Assembly (NCBI GenBank): GCA_017991675.1
Contig: JAGOQB010000001.1
Coordinates: 186,001 to 250,000, forward strand
Direction: 5' to 3'
DNA: 64,000 nucleotides
From: Phenylobacterium sp.
GTDB lineage: Bacteria; Pseudomonadota; Alphaproteobacteria; Caulobacterales; Caulobacteraceae
In this document: positions 16,291-22,328 of the stretch, in pieces
How positions within the stretch are numbered: the stretch's first letter is position 1
Layout: the number at the start of each line of letters is the position of its first letter
The notes under the pieces: model-generated
What the model was told of the DNA's origin: nothing
Databases searched by the model: none
What the model saw: the letters and a program-made list of their open reading frames with translations, nothing else
Translations under genes and position numbers: made by a program

Positions 16291-16992
16291 TCAGGCAGTG
16301 TCCGTGAACTTCGCCCTGTACGCGGCCGCCCCCGGGCCACGGACGTCGCGGGTCCGCTGCCGATCGCGCCAGGCCGCCCTCGCCTCGGCGGCGCGCTGGG
16401 TCTCGAAATCAGCGTCGTGGGCGGCGTTCGCGGCCTCGGCGGCCTGTTCAGCCACCGCATGATCGTCAGGCACCTCACGGGCCCGCCGGCGGGCTTCCTT
16501 GGCCGCCTTACGCTCGGACCACCATCGCTGATAGGCGGCGGGCAAGCCGAAGCGATAGGCGTTGGTGTCCTGAACCCAGCGCGGGCCGTCGGGATCTTCG
16601 GCGGGCCGGACCCGGCGCAGCTTTTCCAGGACGCCCTGGCGCTCCAGCTGGCCGATCGCGGTCACCACGGTCTGATAGGACCGACGCGCCTTCAGGGCGA
16701 TGTACTCGTAGGCGTCGTCCAGCGCCCCGGTCGACCAGTCCATCAGGTCGTATAGCATGACCCGCAGGACGTGGATCGTGCTGGGCGTCAGGGGCGCTAC
16801 GCCCTTCTCGCGGTGCGCCTCGGCGTACTGGACGCTGACCCGGACGATGTGATCGCGCTCATTGCGCGACAGGGCGCGATAGAAGCCCGCGGCCTCGCCC
16901 TGCGGCCGGCTGCTCCGACGCACCGGCGCCCGGACGGATCCTGCGCGCGACGCATTGCGCCTGGCGCGTGGAAATGCTGCCGCGGACGTCAT
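16291..16992 (-). CDS. Winged-helix DNA-binding protein (possible replication initiator)
   Basis: 233 residues. Residues about 35-125 look like a winged helix (FYRALSRNERDHIVRVSVQYAE, TPSTIHVLRVMLYDLMDWSTG, DAYEYIALKARRSYQTVVTAIGQLERQGVLEKLRR), the arrangement found in phage and plasmid replication or partition proteins. The C-terminal third is Ala/Arg-rich and helical. Its ATG overlaps the stop of the CII-like gene upstream (16989-16992), so they form one operon. The replication role is inferred from fold and position. Confidence 0.6.
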   Translation of the reverse strand: MTSAAAFPRARRNASRAGSVRAPVRRSSRPQGEAAGFYRALSRNERDHIVRVSVQYAEAHREKGVAPLTPSTIHVLRVMLYDLMDWSTGALDDAYEYIALKARRSYQTVVTAIGQLERQGVLEKLRRVRPAEDPDGPRWVQDTNAYRFGLPAAYQRWWSERKAAKEARRRAREVPDDHAVAEQAAEAANAAHDADFETQRAAEARAAWRDRQRTRDVRGPGAAAYRAKFTDTA

Positions 16993-17405
16993 GCTGTCGC
17001 CCGATCGCGTGCGGCGCGCAGCTCGCGGACCTGGTCCTCGATCTGGGTCAGGGCAGCGTCGATCATCAGCCCTTCGGCGTGGCTGATCTTGTCGTCCTCG
17101 AGCGCGGTGCGGACGAGGGCCTGGAACTTGGCCGCCACCTCCGTCGTTTGGAAACTCTCCGTCAGCAGGCAGAGCGTTTGCAGGCTCGGAGGCGGCCCCT
17201 CGGTCATCGCCCGGCTGTAGAGCGGATCTCCGCAGAGTTCTTGCAGGTCCGCGATGACGTCGGCCGGCATGAACTGGTCGTGCTTGCGGTCGGTGAACCG
17301 CTGCAGGCTCGACTTGCTAAGGCGGCAGTTGGCCGCCGCACGTTCTTGGCCTCCACACGCCGCGATCAGCTGGCGTGCGAGGTCCGCGTGACGCTTTGCG
17401 TTCAC
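16989..17405 (-). CDS. CII-like phage regulator (putative)
   Basis: 138 residues from GTG 17405, chosen because AGGGGG lies about nine bases upstream on the coding strand and the family-like sequence begins here. The N-terminal 60 residues (HADLARQLIAACGGQERAAANC, RLSKSSLQRFTDRKHDQFMPADVIADLQELCGDPLYSRAM) resemble the Phage_CP76/CII regulators of P2-like phages. An HTH is followed by the FMPADVIADLE-type helix. The C-terminus is a helical tail. First gene of the minus-strand operon with the winged-helix protein. Probably controls lysogeny or replication genes. Confidence 0.6.
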   Translation of the reverse strand: MNAKRHADLARQLIAACGGQERAAANCRLSKSSLQRFTDRKHDQFMPADVIADLQELCGDPLYSRAMTEGPPPSLQTLCLLTESFQTTEVAAKFQALVRTALEDDKISHAEGLMIDAALTQIEDQVRELRAARDRATA

Positions 17406-17968
17406 GTGGGAAATCCCCCTGAATTTCCCCGGTGACCGGCCGCAGAAAGCCACTCACCGTCGCAGCATGGCGAAGGTGGCGGCCACACGGGCTCTCGCGA
17501 GCGCAAAGCAACCGTCCCGCTCCGGCAGCACCGGGCGGGGGGCGACATTGGCTCGCGAGCCTGCGCGCGCCCGGCCTGCCCGCATGGGACAAGGCGAAGG
17601 CGTCACGGCGGTCGGAGCCGGGAGCTTGGTTGGCGGTGCATCGCCTCTGGCCTTTGGCGAGCCAGCCTCCTTGCGGAGGTCCCCGGCGCTCGGCGGCGAG
17701 AGGCATGGATGCGATGTGGGATCAGACGACCTGGCCGCGGCTGCGCTCGCGGTCGATCGCCAGGCGGGCAAGCAGGCGCGCGCGCAGCGAAGTCATGCGA
17801 CCAGGCGCGCAGACGCAGCGGCCCCGCCCAATGGCGGCGCTTACCACCTGGACGGGACGAAACGGGAACGGGTTAACGCAAGGTTTACTCGGAGGCGCGG
17901 CAGCCAGCACGCGGCGCCGCGCAGGCCTCATGGCGCCTCGCTCGGAAAGCTAGCACCAACACCAGGGA
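17406..17968. other. 563-bp region without a supported gene
   Basis: Between the CII-like gene and the HTH gene, every open frame encodes low-complexity Arg/Ala/Pro-rich sequence, and none has a convincing ribosome site. Features seen: a perfect 12-bp palindrome GGCTCGCGAGCC (17550-17561), a second copy of its core CTCGCGAG 58 bp away (17494-17501), and a TTAA-N7-TTTA element (17873-17887) in a locally AT-richer patch. It may hold promoters for the minus-strand operon or a replication origin. Confidence 0.5.
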
Positions 17969-18196
17969 TCATTGCGCCTCGGAGGCGGAAGCGCCGAGCT
18001 CGGCGGCTTCGGGGGAAAGGGAAGCCGCGGTCACTAGCCCTCCCGAAATCCTCTCGATCTTGAGAGCAAGATGGAGGGGACAACGCTGCACACGGCGCTC
18101 GATGCAGCTGATGTAGCCCTTCGAGTTCAGGCCCAGCAGCCGGGCCAGCTGCGCCTGAGACATCCCTTGGCTTTTGCGGAAGGATTCGAGCTCCAT
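17969..18196 (-). CDS. Small HTH (XRE-like) repressor candidate
   Basis: 75 residues. The N-terminus has the Cro/CI-type helix-turn-helix (MELESFRKSQGMSQAQLARLLG, SKGYISCIERRVQRCPLHLALKIERISGG). It is mostly a bare DNA-binding domain with a short acidic tail. It starts 41 bp from the divergent HTH gene at 18237, with a palindrome between them, the layout of a lysogeny switch. Which of the two is the lysogenic repressor cannot be decided from sequence. Confidence 0.7.
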   Translation of the reverse strand: MELESFRKSQGMSQAQLARLLGLNSKGYISCIERRVQRCPLHLALKIERISGGLVTAASLSPEAAELGASASEAQ

Positions 18197-18203
18197 GGCC
18201 GAA

Positions 18204-18222
18204 AGTTCCGTTTTTACGAACT
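18204..18222. promoter_or_regulatory. Candidate switch operator between divergent HTH genes
   Basis: AGTTC-N9-GAACT (18204-18208 and 18218-18222) with an AT-rich centre, located in the 40 bp between the start codons of the two divergent HTH genes (18196 minus, 18237 plus). No second copy was found nearby, so it is a candidate only. Confidence 0.4.
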
Positions 18223-18236
18223 CCGAGTCAACTCCA

Positions 18237-18644
18237 ATGGTTCACTTTCAATGGAACGACTACGGCAAAGCACCACCCCATGCTCTGCTAATGGCTCGAC
18301 GGCGCTCAACACCCCCGACCGAACAAGGGCATCGCTGGTTCCTGCCCGAGTGGGCCATGGACGCCGGCAAGCGCCAGGCCGACGCCCAGCGAGACCTCGG
18401 ATGGTCGAAGGCGACCGCTAGCCACCTGTGGAATGGCAAACAGCGCTACACTCAGGACCACGTTGACGAGGTCGCGCAATGGCTGGGAATTGAGCCGTTC
18501 GAGCTGCTAATGGAACCCTCGCTAGCCAAAGCCATGAGGGCCTTTAGAGAAGCCGCCAGCGTGATCGCCGCCGCCAACCCAGACAACGCCCACACGCAAA
18601 AGCCGCAACCGTCAAAGCCACGACGGGGAGTTTCAGCGAGTTAA
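18237..18644 (+). CDS. HTH regulator (Cro-like or antirepressor candidate)
   Basis: 135 residues from ATG 18237 (MVHFQWNDYGKAPPH). In-frame ATGs further up at 18195 and 18174 would overlap the divergent gene and are less likely. The HTH lies at about residues 42-85 (MDAGKRQADAQRDLGWSKATASHLWNG, YTQDHVDEVAQWLGIEPFELLM). The C-terminus is Ala/Pro-rich. The central WFLPEWAMDAG is a pattern seen in small alphaproteobacterial phage regulators. It is first in the rightward early direction. Confidence 0.7.
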   Translation: MVHFQWNDYGKAPPHALLMARRRSTPPTEQGHRWFLPEWAMDAGKRQADAQRDLGWSKATASHLWNGKQRYTQDHVDEVAQWLGIEPFELLMEPSLAKAMRAFREAASVIAAANPDNAHTQKPQPSKPRRGVSAS

Positions 18645-18729
18645 CATTACGGGCTGACGCCAATCGCAAGCCAGCCCCGGCCAATGCCCGGCGACTGGTC
18701 GCGCTCGAGCGTGGCGTAATTGTCGTTTG

Positions 18730-18787
18730 GTTCGCTGTTAGCAAACTTCCCGCTTGACGGGAGGTTTTGTTTTAGCGAACGTTTGCG
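18730..18787 (+). promoter_or_regulatory. Early promoter region with repeated operator half-sites
   Basis: Four half-sites of type AGCRAAC/GTTYGCT occur: GTTCGCT (18730-18736), AGCAAAC (18740-18746), AGCGAAC (18774-18780) and GTTTGCG (18781-18787). They form two palindromes (GTTCGCT-gtt-AGCAAAC and GCGAAC-GTTTGC). Between them lies TTGACGG (18754-18760), the Caulobacter housekeeping -35. A convincing -10 is less clear. The region drives the rightward early operon starting with the phage gapR, and a repressor bound at both palindromes would flank the promoter. Confidence 0.5.
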
Positions 18788-18788
18788 C

Positions 18789-18872
18789 GTTCACCCGGGC
18801 CGTCTCCACCCGTACCCCCCCGCTGGGCTGGCTCTGTGTCCCCAGCCCAAACTGAGCGCCTCCCGGGTGAAC
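18789..18872 (+). promoter_or_regulatory. Strongly structured leader before the phage gapR
   Basis: Perfect 11-bp arms GTTCACCCGGG (18789-18799) and CCCGGGTGAAC (18862-18872) enclose an inner perfect 8-bp hairpin TGGGCTGG (18824-18831) and CCAGCCCA (18842-18849) with a 10-nt loop. The structure ends 20 bp before the ATG at 18893 and leaves the ribosome site (CGGAG) free. It could be an RNA regulatory element, a cruciform or a protein site. It is in neither gene. Confidence 0.55.
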
Positions 18873-18892
18873 ACCCATCAACGGAGCCGCAA

Positions 18893-19159
18893 ATGTCCGA
18901 CGACAACGCCCATGGCGACATCCTGAACCAGGCGGCCCAGGGCCAGCTGAAGTCGATCATCGAACGCATCGAGCGCCTCGAGCAGGAAAAGTCCGAGATC
19001 GCCGAACAGATCAAAGAGGTCTTCGCCGAGGCCAAGGGCAACGGCTTCGACGTCAAGGTGCTGCGCAAGGTGGTCCGCATCCGCAAGCAGGACCGCGCGA
19101 AGCGGCTCGAGGAGGAAAGCATCCTCGACCTCTACCTCTCCGCCATCGGGGAGATCTGA
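18893..19159 (+). CDS. gapR: GapR-like (DUF2312/UPF0335) DNA-binding protein encoded by the prophage
   Basis: 88 residues, full length for the family. It has the conserved [61 protein letters not shown] and [11 protein letters not shown] blocks. Caulobacter GapR is a tetrameric clamp that binds AT-rich, overtwisted DNA ahead of polymerases. A phage copy may act in phage replication or transcription, or interfere with host chromosome function; this is inference. ATG 18893 has GGAG upstream. It is first in the early operon. Confidence 0.9.
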   Translation: MSDDNAHGDILNQAAQGQLKSIIERIERLEQEKSEIAEQIKEVFAEAKGNGFDVKVLRKVVRIRKQDRAKRLEEESILDLYLSAIGEI

Positions 19160-19161
19160 CG

Positions 19162-19383
19162 GTGGCCCTCCCCGCGCTTCAGGGGCGGGAGGCGCGGCCG
19201 GTCCCCAGCCCGGCGCGCAAGACCCAGATTTCCGCTCTCTATGCCCACCACCTCGAGGCGCGTCCGATCCACGCCCCTCGGCCAGGGACGCCGCGACGCC
19301 TGATCGCTGAGCTCGGCCGGCTGGCCTTCGTGGTCTGCGCGTTCGGCGCGCCGATCGCCGTCATGCTCAGCGCGCTGTCATGA
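19162..19383 (+). CDS. Small phage protein with one membrane span
   Basis: 73 residues from GTG 19162, two bases after the gapR stop. The first 50 residues are Pro/Arg-rich and the C-terminal 20 (LAFVVCAFGAPIAVMLSALS) form a likely transmembrane helix. The stop overlaps the ATG of the next mini-gene. No family recognised. Confidence 0.5.
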   Translation: MALPALQGREARPVPSPARKTQISALYAHHLEARPIHAPRPGTPRRLIAELGRLAFVVCAFGAPIAVMLSALS

Positions 19384-19493
19384 GCCTCGAGGTCTTTCGT
19401 CCGCGCCGCCGCAGCCGCGGCCGCGCCGGCCTGGTGGTCGGGATGCTGCTGGTGGTCGCCTACTTCGCGCTCAAGATGGCCGGGCTGCTGTGA
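19380..19493 (+). CDS. 37-residue membrane peptide
   Basis: MSLEVFRPRRRSRG is followed by a hydrophobic helix (GLVVGMLLVVAYFALKMAGLL). It overlaps its neighbours by 4 bp on both sides (ATGA at 19380, GTGA at 19490), strong evidence for translation within the operon. A short basic N-terminus plus one membrane span is seen in phage regulators of membrane proteins and in small holin-like peptides; function unknown. Confidence 0.6.
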   Translation: MSLEVFRPRRRSRGRAGLVVGMLLVVAYFALKMAGLL

Positions 19494-19750
19494 ACCCCGC
19501 CCGCACCCCTCACGCCCGGATGGATTCCGAGCTGGTCGAGCAGCTGCTGGACGAGCACCTGCGCGATCCCTTCACCCTGGCCAATAGGTACGCCGTCAGC
19601 GGCGGGCCGTCGTTCGTCACCGAGCTGCTGCGCCTGGCGCGCCTCGGCGCGGAGGCCGAGCGCGAGGCGGCGACCGGACCGACGACCCGCAACGTCGTGG
19701 TGGTCGAGGCGATCGCCGCGCGCTGGGCCCGCCTGGTCGGAACCCCCTGA
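19490..19750 (+). CDS. Phage hypothetical protein
   Basis: 86 residues from GTG 19490, overlapping the previous stop by 4 bp and the next ATG by 1 bp. Predicted helical and acidic (MDSELVEQLLDEHLRDPFTLAN), with a C-terminal VVVVEAIAARWARLVG helix. No known motif. Confidence 0.55.
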   Translation: MNPARTPHARMDSELVEQLLDEHLRDPFTLANRYAVSGGPSFVTELLRLARLGAEAEREAATGPTTRNVVVVEAIAARWARLVGTP

Positions 19751-19848
19751 TGCTGCCGCCCGCAATTCACAACCTGGTCTGGATGGCGCTCGCCGCCGCC
19801 GGCGGCGCCCTCGCCCTTTTCATCACCCTTGGAGGCCGTCTTGGCTGA
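19750..19848 (+). CDS. 32-residue membrane peptide
   Basis: MLPPAIHNLVWMALAAAGG then ALALFITLGGRLG: essentially a single hydrophobic helix. It starts on the stop of the preceding gene (TGATG) and its end overlaps the start of the HTH gene at 19841, so it is embedded in a chain of coupled genes. No homology assignable. Confidence 0.5.
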   Translation: MLPPAIHNLVWMALAAAGGALALFITLGGRLG

Positions 19849-20248
19849 ACTGCAAATCCCTGAGCCCGTCGACCTCTACGTCGGCCAGATGATCCGAGCC
19901 CGCCGCAAGCTGCTTCGCTTCTCCCAGGAAAAGCTGGCCGGCATGGTGGGCGTCACCTTCCAGCAGATCCAGAAGTACGAGAAGGCGTCCAACCGCGTCT
20001 CGTGCTCCATGCTGGTGAAGATCGCCTGCGCGCTGGACTGCCAGGCCGGCGAGCTGTTGCCGGCGACCGAGGGCCAGAAGGTCGACCTGGGCCCCGAACT
20101 CAGGTTGGCCGGTGAGCCAGGGGGCCGCGAGCTCTGCGAGGCTTACCTGCAGATGCCGTCGCACTTTCGCACGTCCCTGCTGAGCATCGCCCGGGCCCTG
20201 GGCGTCAGGACCGCGCAGGACCAGGCGATGGCCGCCCGTGCCGCTTGA
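19841..20248 (+). CDS. XRE-family HTH regulator
   Basis: 135 residues from TTG 19841, selected because GGAGG lies five bases upstream (19831-19835). The classic XRE helix-turn-helix is at about residues 13-70 (VGQMIRARRKLLRFSQEKLAGMVGVTFQQIQKYEKASNRVS, LVKIACALDCQAGELL). The C-terminal 65 residues may mediate dimer or effector contacts. It lies mid-operon among small genes, so it probably modulates early phage expression. Many alphaproteobacterial chromosomes carry similar short regulators. Confidence 0.75.
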   Translation: MAELQIPEPVDLYVGQMIRARRKLLRFSQEKLAGMVGVTFQQIQKYEKASNRVSCSMLVKIACALDCQAGELLPATEGQKVDLGPELRLAGEPGGRELCEAYLQMPSHFRTSLLSIARALGVRTAQDQAMAARAA

Positions 20249-20540
20249 CGCCCTGCCGCCCGAAGACGCCGGTCCCATCGAGGCCGAGCTGCTTGTTGAG
20301 CGCCTCGCCCGCGACCTGGACGTCGACCTGGACGCCGACACGATCGTCCTCTCGATCGAGGCGTTCACAATCGCCTGCAGCCGCGCCTGGCTGGCGGGCG
20401 CAACCGTCGCCATCAACCGGGTCTGCGGCGTCAGGACCTGCAACATCTGCGGCTGTTGTCAGGACTCGGCCTGCGACGGGGGCTGCTCCTGGGCCAGCGA
20501 CAGTCTTTGCACGGCCTGCGCGCCGGCCACGGTGTCGTAG
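20238..20540 (+). CDS. Phage protein with Cys-rich putative zinc motif
   Basis: 100 residues, GTG 20238 overlapping the HTH gene by 11 bp. The N-terminal 65 residues are acidic and helical. The C-terminal part has CNICGCCQDSACDGGCSW then LCTAC, a pattern recurring in small proteins of alphaproteobacterial phages and likely to bind zinc. Function unknown. Confidence 0.6.
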   Translation: MPLDALPPEDAGPIEAELLVERLARDLDVDLDADTIVLSIEAFTIACSRAWLAGATVAINRVCGVRTCNICGCCQDSACDGGCSWASDSLCTACAPATVS

Positions 20541-20542
20541 CC

Positions 20543-20749
20543 ATGGACCGCGCCTGGACGCTTTCCTGCATCGCTACCGTCCACATGCTCAACGTCGGCG
20601 GGGCGGCCCCAAGCCAGATCGCCTTCACGCTCAACCGATCTGAGCGCGAGATCGATCGCGCCTTGTGGGCGCTGGTCGGCCGCTCCATTCCCGATGCCCA
20701 GGCCGCGCTCAACATGCCGATCGTGCTTACATTGAGGGCCGCTCGATGA
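20543..20749 (+). CDS. Phage hypothetical protein, HTH-like
   Basis: 68 residues from ATG 20543. The stretch GGAAPSQIAFTLNRSEREIDRALWALVGRS looks like a short helix-turn-helix of the type that reads DNA or counts residues in packaging or replication. The stop overlaps the ATG of the next gene (20746). Low-confidence function. Confidence 0.5.
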   Translation: MDRAWTLSCIATVHMLNVGGAAPSQIAFTLNRSEREIDRALWALVGRSIPDAQAALNMPIVLTLRAAR

Positions 20750-20985
20750 CCTCGCGATCCACCCATACCGATGTCCGCGGCGGCTGCTACGTCTGCCATG
20801 ACACCGCGGCGGGATGGACCGGCAAGAACGCCATGGCCGTCGCCGCGCGCCACGCCAAGGCTTCGGGCCATCCGACCTGGTGCGTGCAGACCCTCCGCGT
20901 GACCTTCGGCGATCCGCCCACGCCCGACGGCCAGCAGGCCGATCTGTTCCCTCCCCCGACCGTCGAGGACACCCATGCCGCCTAG
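20746..20985 (+). CDS. Phage protein with single zinc-finger-like motif
   Basis: 79 residues. CYVCHDTAAGWTG followed by AARHAKASGHPTWC gives a C-X2-C ... H-X5-H-X3-C arrangement resembling a small zinc-binding domain. The C-terminus is Pro-rich. ATG 20746 overlaps the previous stop and the end overlaps the next gene by 11 bp. Confidence 0.55.
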   Translation: MTSRSTHTDVRGGCYVCHDTAAGWTGKNAMAVAARHAKASGHPTWCVQTLRVTFGDPPTPDGQQADLFPPPTVEDTHAA

Positions 20986-21178
20986 CCCCGGCTCCAACGA
21001 CAACATGCCCACCGGGATCCCGGCCGACATCGACGAACGCCTCGCGTCCCGCTTCCAGCAACTGGTCGCCAACGCCACCGCGCAGCAGATGGACTACGTC
21101 ATGGTCCCGATCCGCATCGCCCAGGCCTCGGCCGGCCGGCTGCGCCGCCTGCAGGCGGAAGGCCGCGTCGATGTCTGA
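20975..21178 (+). CDS. Phage hypothetical protein
   Basis: 67 residues, ATG 20975, helical (ADIDERLASRFQQLVANATAQQMDYVMVPIRIAQASAGRL). It overlaps both neighbours, which supports translation. No motif. Confidence 0.5.
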   Translation: MPPSPGSNDNMPTGIPADIDERLASRFQQLVANATAQQMDYVMVPIRIAQASAGRLRRLQAEGRVDV

Positions 21179-21788
21179 TGCCTTCCCCCTCGCCTGGCCT
21201 GACGGTTGGCCTCGTACCTCCCCGACCGACCAGGTCGACGGGCGGTTCCGCTTCAAGCGGCCGACTGACAATGGCCGCCGCCCATGGACTTTCGCTGCGG
21301 CCCGTTCGGCGCTGGTCGAGGAGCTTGCGCGCCTGACCGACCTCGACGACGCCGTGATCTCCAGCAACTGGCCGCTGGACCGGAAAGGCCATGCGCGGGC
21401 CGACGCCCGCCGCCCGGCCGACGAGGCGATCGCAATCTACTTCACCCGCGGCGGCCGCCAGTTCGCCATGGCCTGCGACCGCTACGTCCGGGCCGAGGAG
21501 AACATGCGCAGCCTGACGCTCGCGATCGACGCGATGCGCCAGCTGGAGCGCCACGGCGGCGGCGTCATGATGGAAAAGGCTTTCGCCGGCTTCGCGGCCC
21601 TGCCGCCGCCGCCCAGCTGCTGGGAGATCCTCGGCCTGCAGCCCGGCGCCAGCGACGACCAGGTCGACGCCGCCTACCGCGCCCGGGCCCGGCACGCCCA
21701 CCCCGATCGCGGCGGCTCCAACGCCGCCATGGCCTCACTCAACGCCGCCCGCGACGCGGCGCGAGCCCTCCTGAAGGACGCCCGCTGA
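21171..21788 (+). CDS. J-domain (DnaJ-like) phage protein
   Basis: 205 residues from ATG 21171. Residues 1-140 are a unique N-terminal region (PLAWPDGWPRTSPTDQ, AIAIYFTRGGRQFAMACDRYVRAEENMRSL). The C-terminal 60 are a J-domain: CWEILGLQPGASDDQVDAAYRAR, then HAHPDRGGSNAAM containing the HPD tripeptide that stimulates Hsp70 ATPase. It could recruit host DnaK to a phage replication or assembly complex. It overlaps the preceding gene by 8 bp and shares one base with the next. Confidence 0.8.
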   Translation: MSDAFPLAWPDGWPRTSPTDQVDGRFRFKRPTDNGRRPWTFAAARSALVEELARLTDLDDAVISSNWPLDRKGHARADARRPADEAIAIYFTRGGRQFAMACDRYVRAEENMRSLTLAIDAMRQLERHGGGVMMEKAFAGFAALPPPPSCWEILGLQPGASDDQVDAAYRARARHAHPDRGGSNAAMASLNAARDAARALLKDAR

Positions 21789-22099
21789 TGTTGTCTGAGC
21801 TCAAGAGACTGCTCCCCCATGCAATCCTTGCAGCGGCGGCGATTGAATTGGCCGTTTCGGTCTCCCGGTACGATTTCGGCCGGGCCTTCTGGGCCGCCGT
21901 CGTCATTTGGCTCGCCCTTGAAGTGATCGCGCTTCGACACCGCCTCAAGCCCGCCAGTAGCGACCGCTGCACCCAATGCGGCCGTCGCCGCATCGGCGGC
22001 GGCGTGTTCGTCGCCGGCCTCGGCTCGATCTGCTTCGAATGCGAGGAGCGCAAGTTCGGATCGGACCTGCTTGAGGGGGCTGACGATGTCGTCCACTAA
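21788..22099 (+). CDS. Membrane protein with zinc ribbon
   Basis: 103 residues. Two hydrophobic helices (about 10-25 and 32-50; LPHAILAAAAIELAVSV, AFWAAVVIWLALEVIAL) are followed by a C-terminal C-X2-C ... C-X2-C cluster (CTQCGRRRIGGGVF, ICFECEERKFG), a probable zinc ribbon. It starts on the stop of the J-domain gene. Unknown function; the pairing of a membrane anchor with a ribbon suggests a scaffold or signalling role. Confidence 0.6.
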   Translation: MLSELKRLLPHAILAAAAIELAVSVSRYDFGRAFWAAVVIWLALEVIALRHRLKPASSDRCTQCGRRRIGGGVFVAGLGSICFECEERKFGSDLLEGADDVVH

Positions 22100-22328
22100 G
22101 CCGGTTCGAAGCCGCCGGGTTGTCTCTCAGGCCAAGATGCAGCGCATGCGCAAGGCGATCGAGGGGTGCGGCCTGCCGTTCCGCGGGTTTCGCACCCTGC
22201 CCGACGGCAGCGTGGAGGCCCTGGTGGGCGAGCCCGCCGCCTTGACGCCTACGGCCGAGCCCGCCCTACCATCCGAGCGACTCGACGATGAGTTGGCCGA
22301 GTGGGCGGAGAAGAATGGCTACAATTGA
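22086..22328 (+). CDS. Small basic protein upstream of integrase
   Basis: 80 residues from ATG 22086, overlapping the previous gene by 14 bp and the integrase by 14 bp. Basic N-terminus (KPVRSRRVVSQAKMQRMRKAIE), then LPFRGFRTLPDGSVEALVGE and an acidic C-terminus. Size and position fit an excisionase-type or integrase-coupled protein, but no known family motif supports this. Confidence 0.55.
   Translation: MSSTKPVRSRRVVSQAKMQRMRKAIEGCGLPFRGFRTLPDGSVEALVGEPAALTPTAEPALPSERLDDELAEWAEKNGYN

Noticed and set aside
17722..17796. Possible 24-residue minus-strand peptide (MTSLRARLLARL...)
   Set aside because: The third-codon-base pattern is coding-like but there is no ribosome site, and a GC-rich genome produces such patterns by chance; conservation would be needed.
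17467..18063. 198-codon frame in the region between CII-like and HTH genes
   Set aside because: Composition dominated by Arg, Ala, Ser and Pro, no motif or convincing ribosome site, and overlap with the HTH gene on the other strand.
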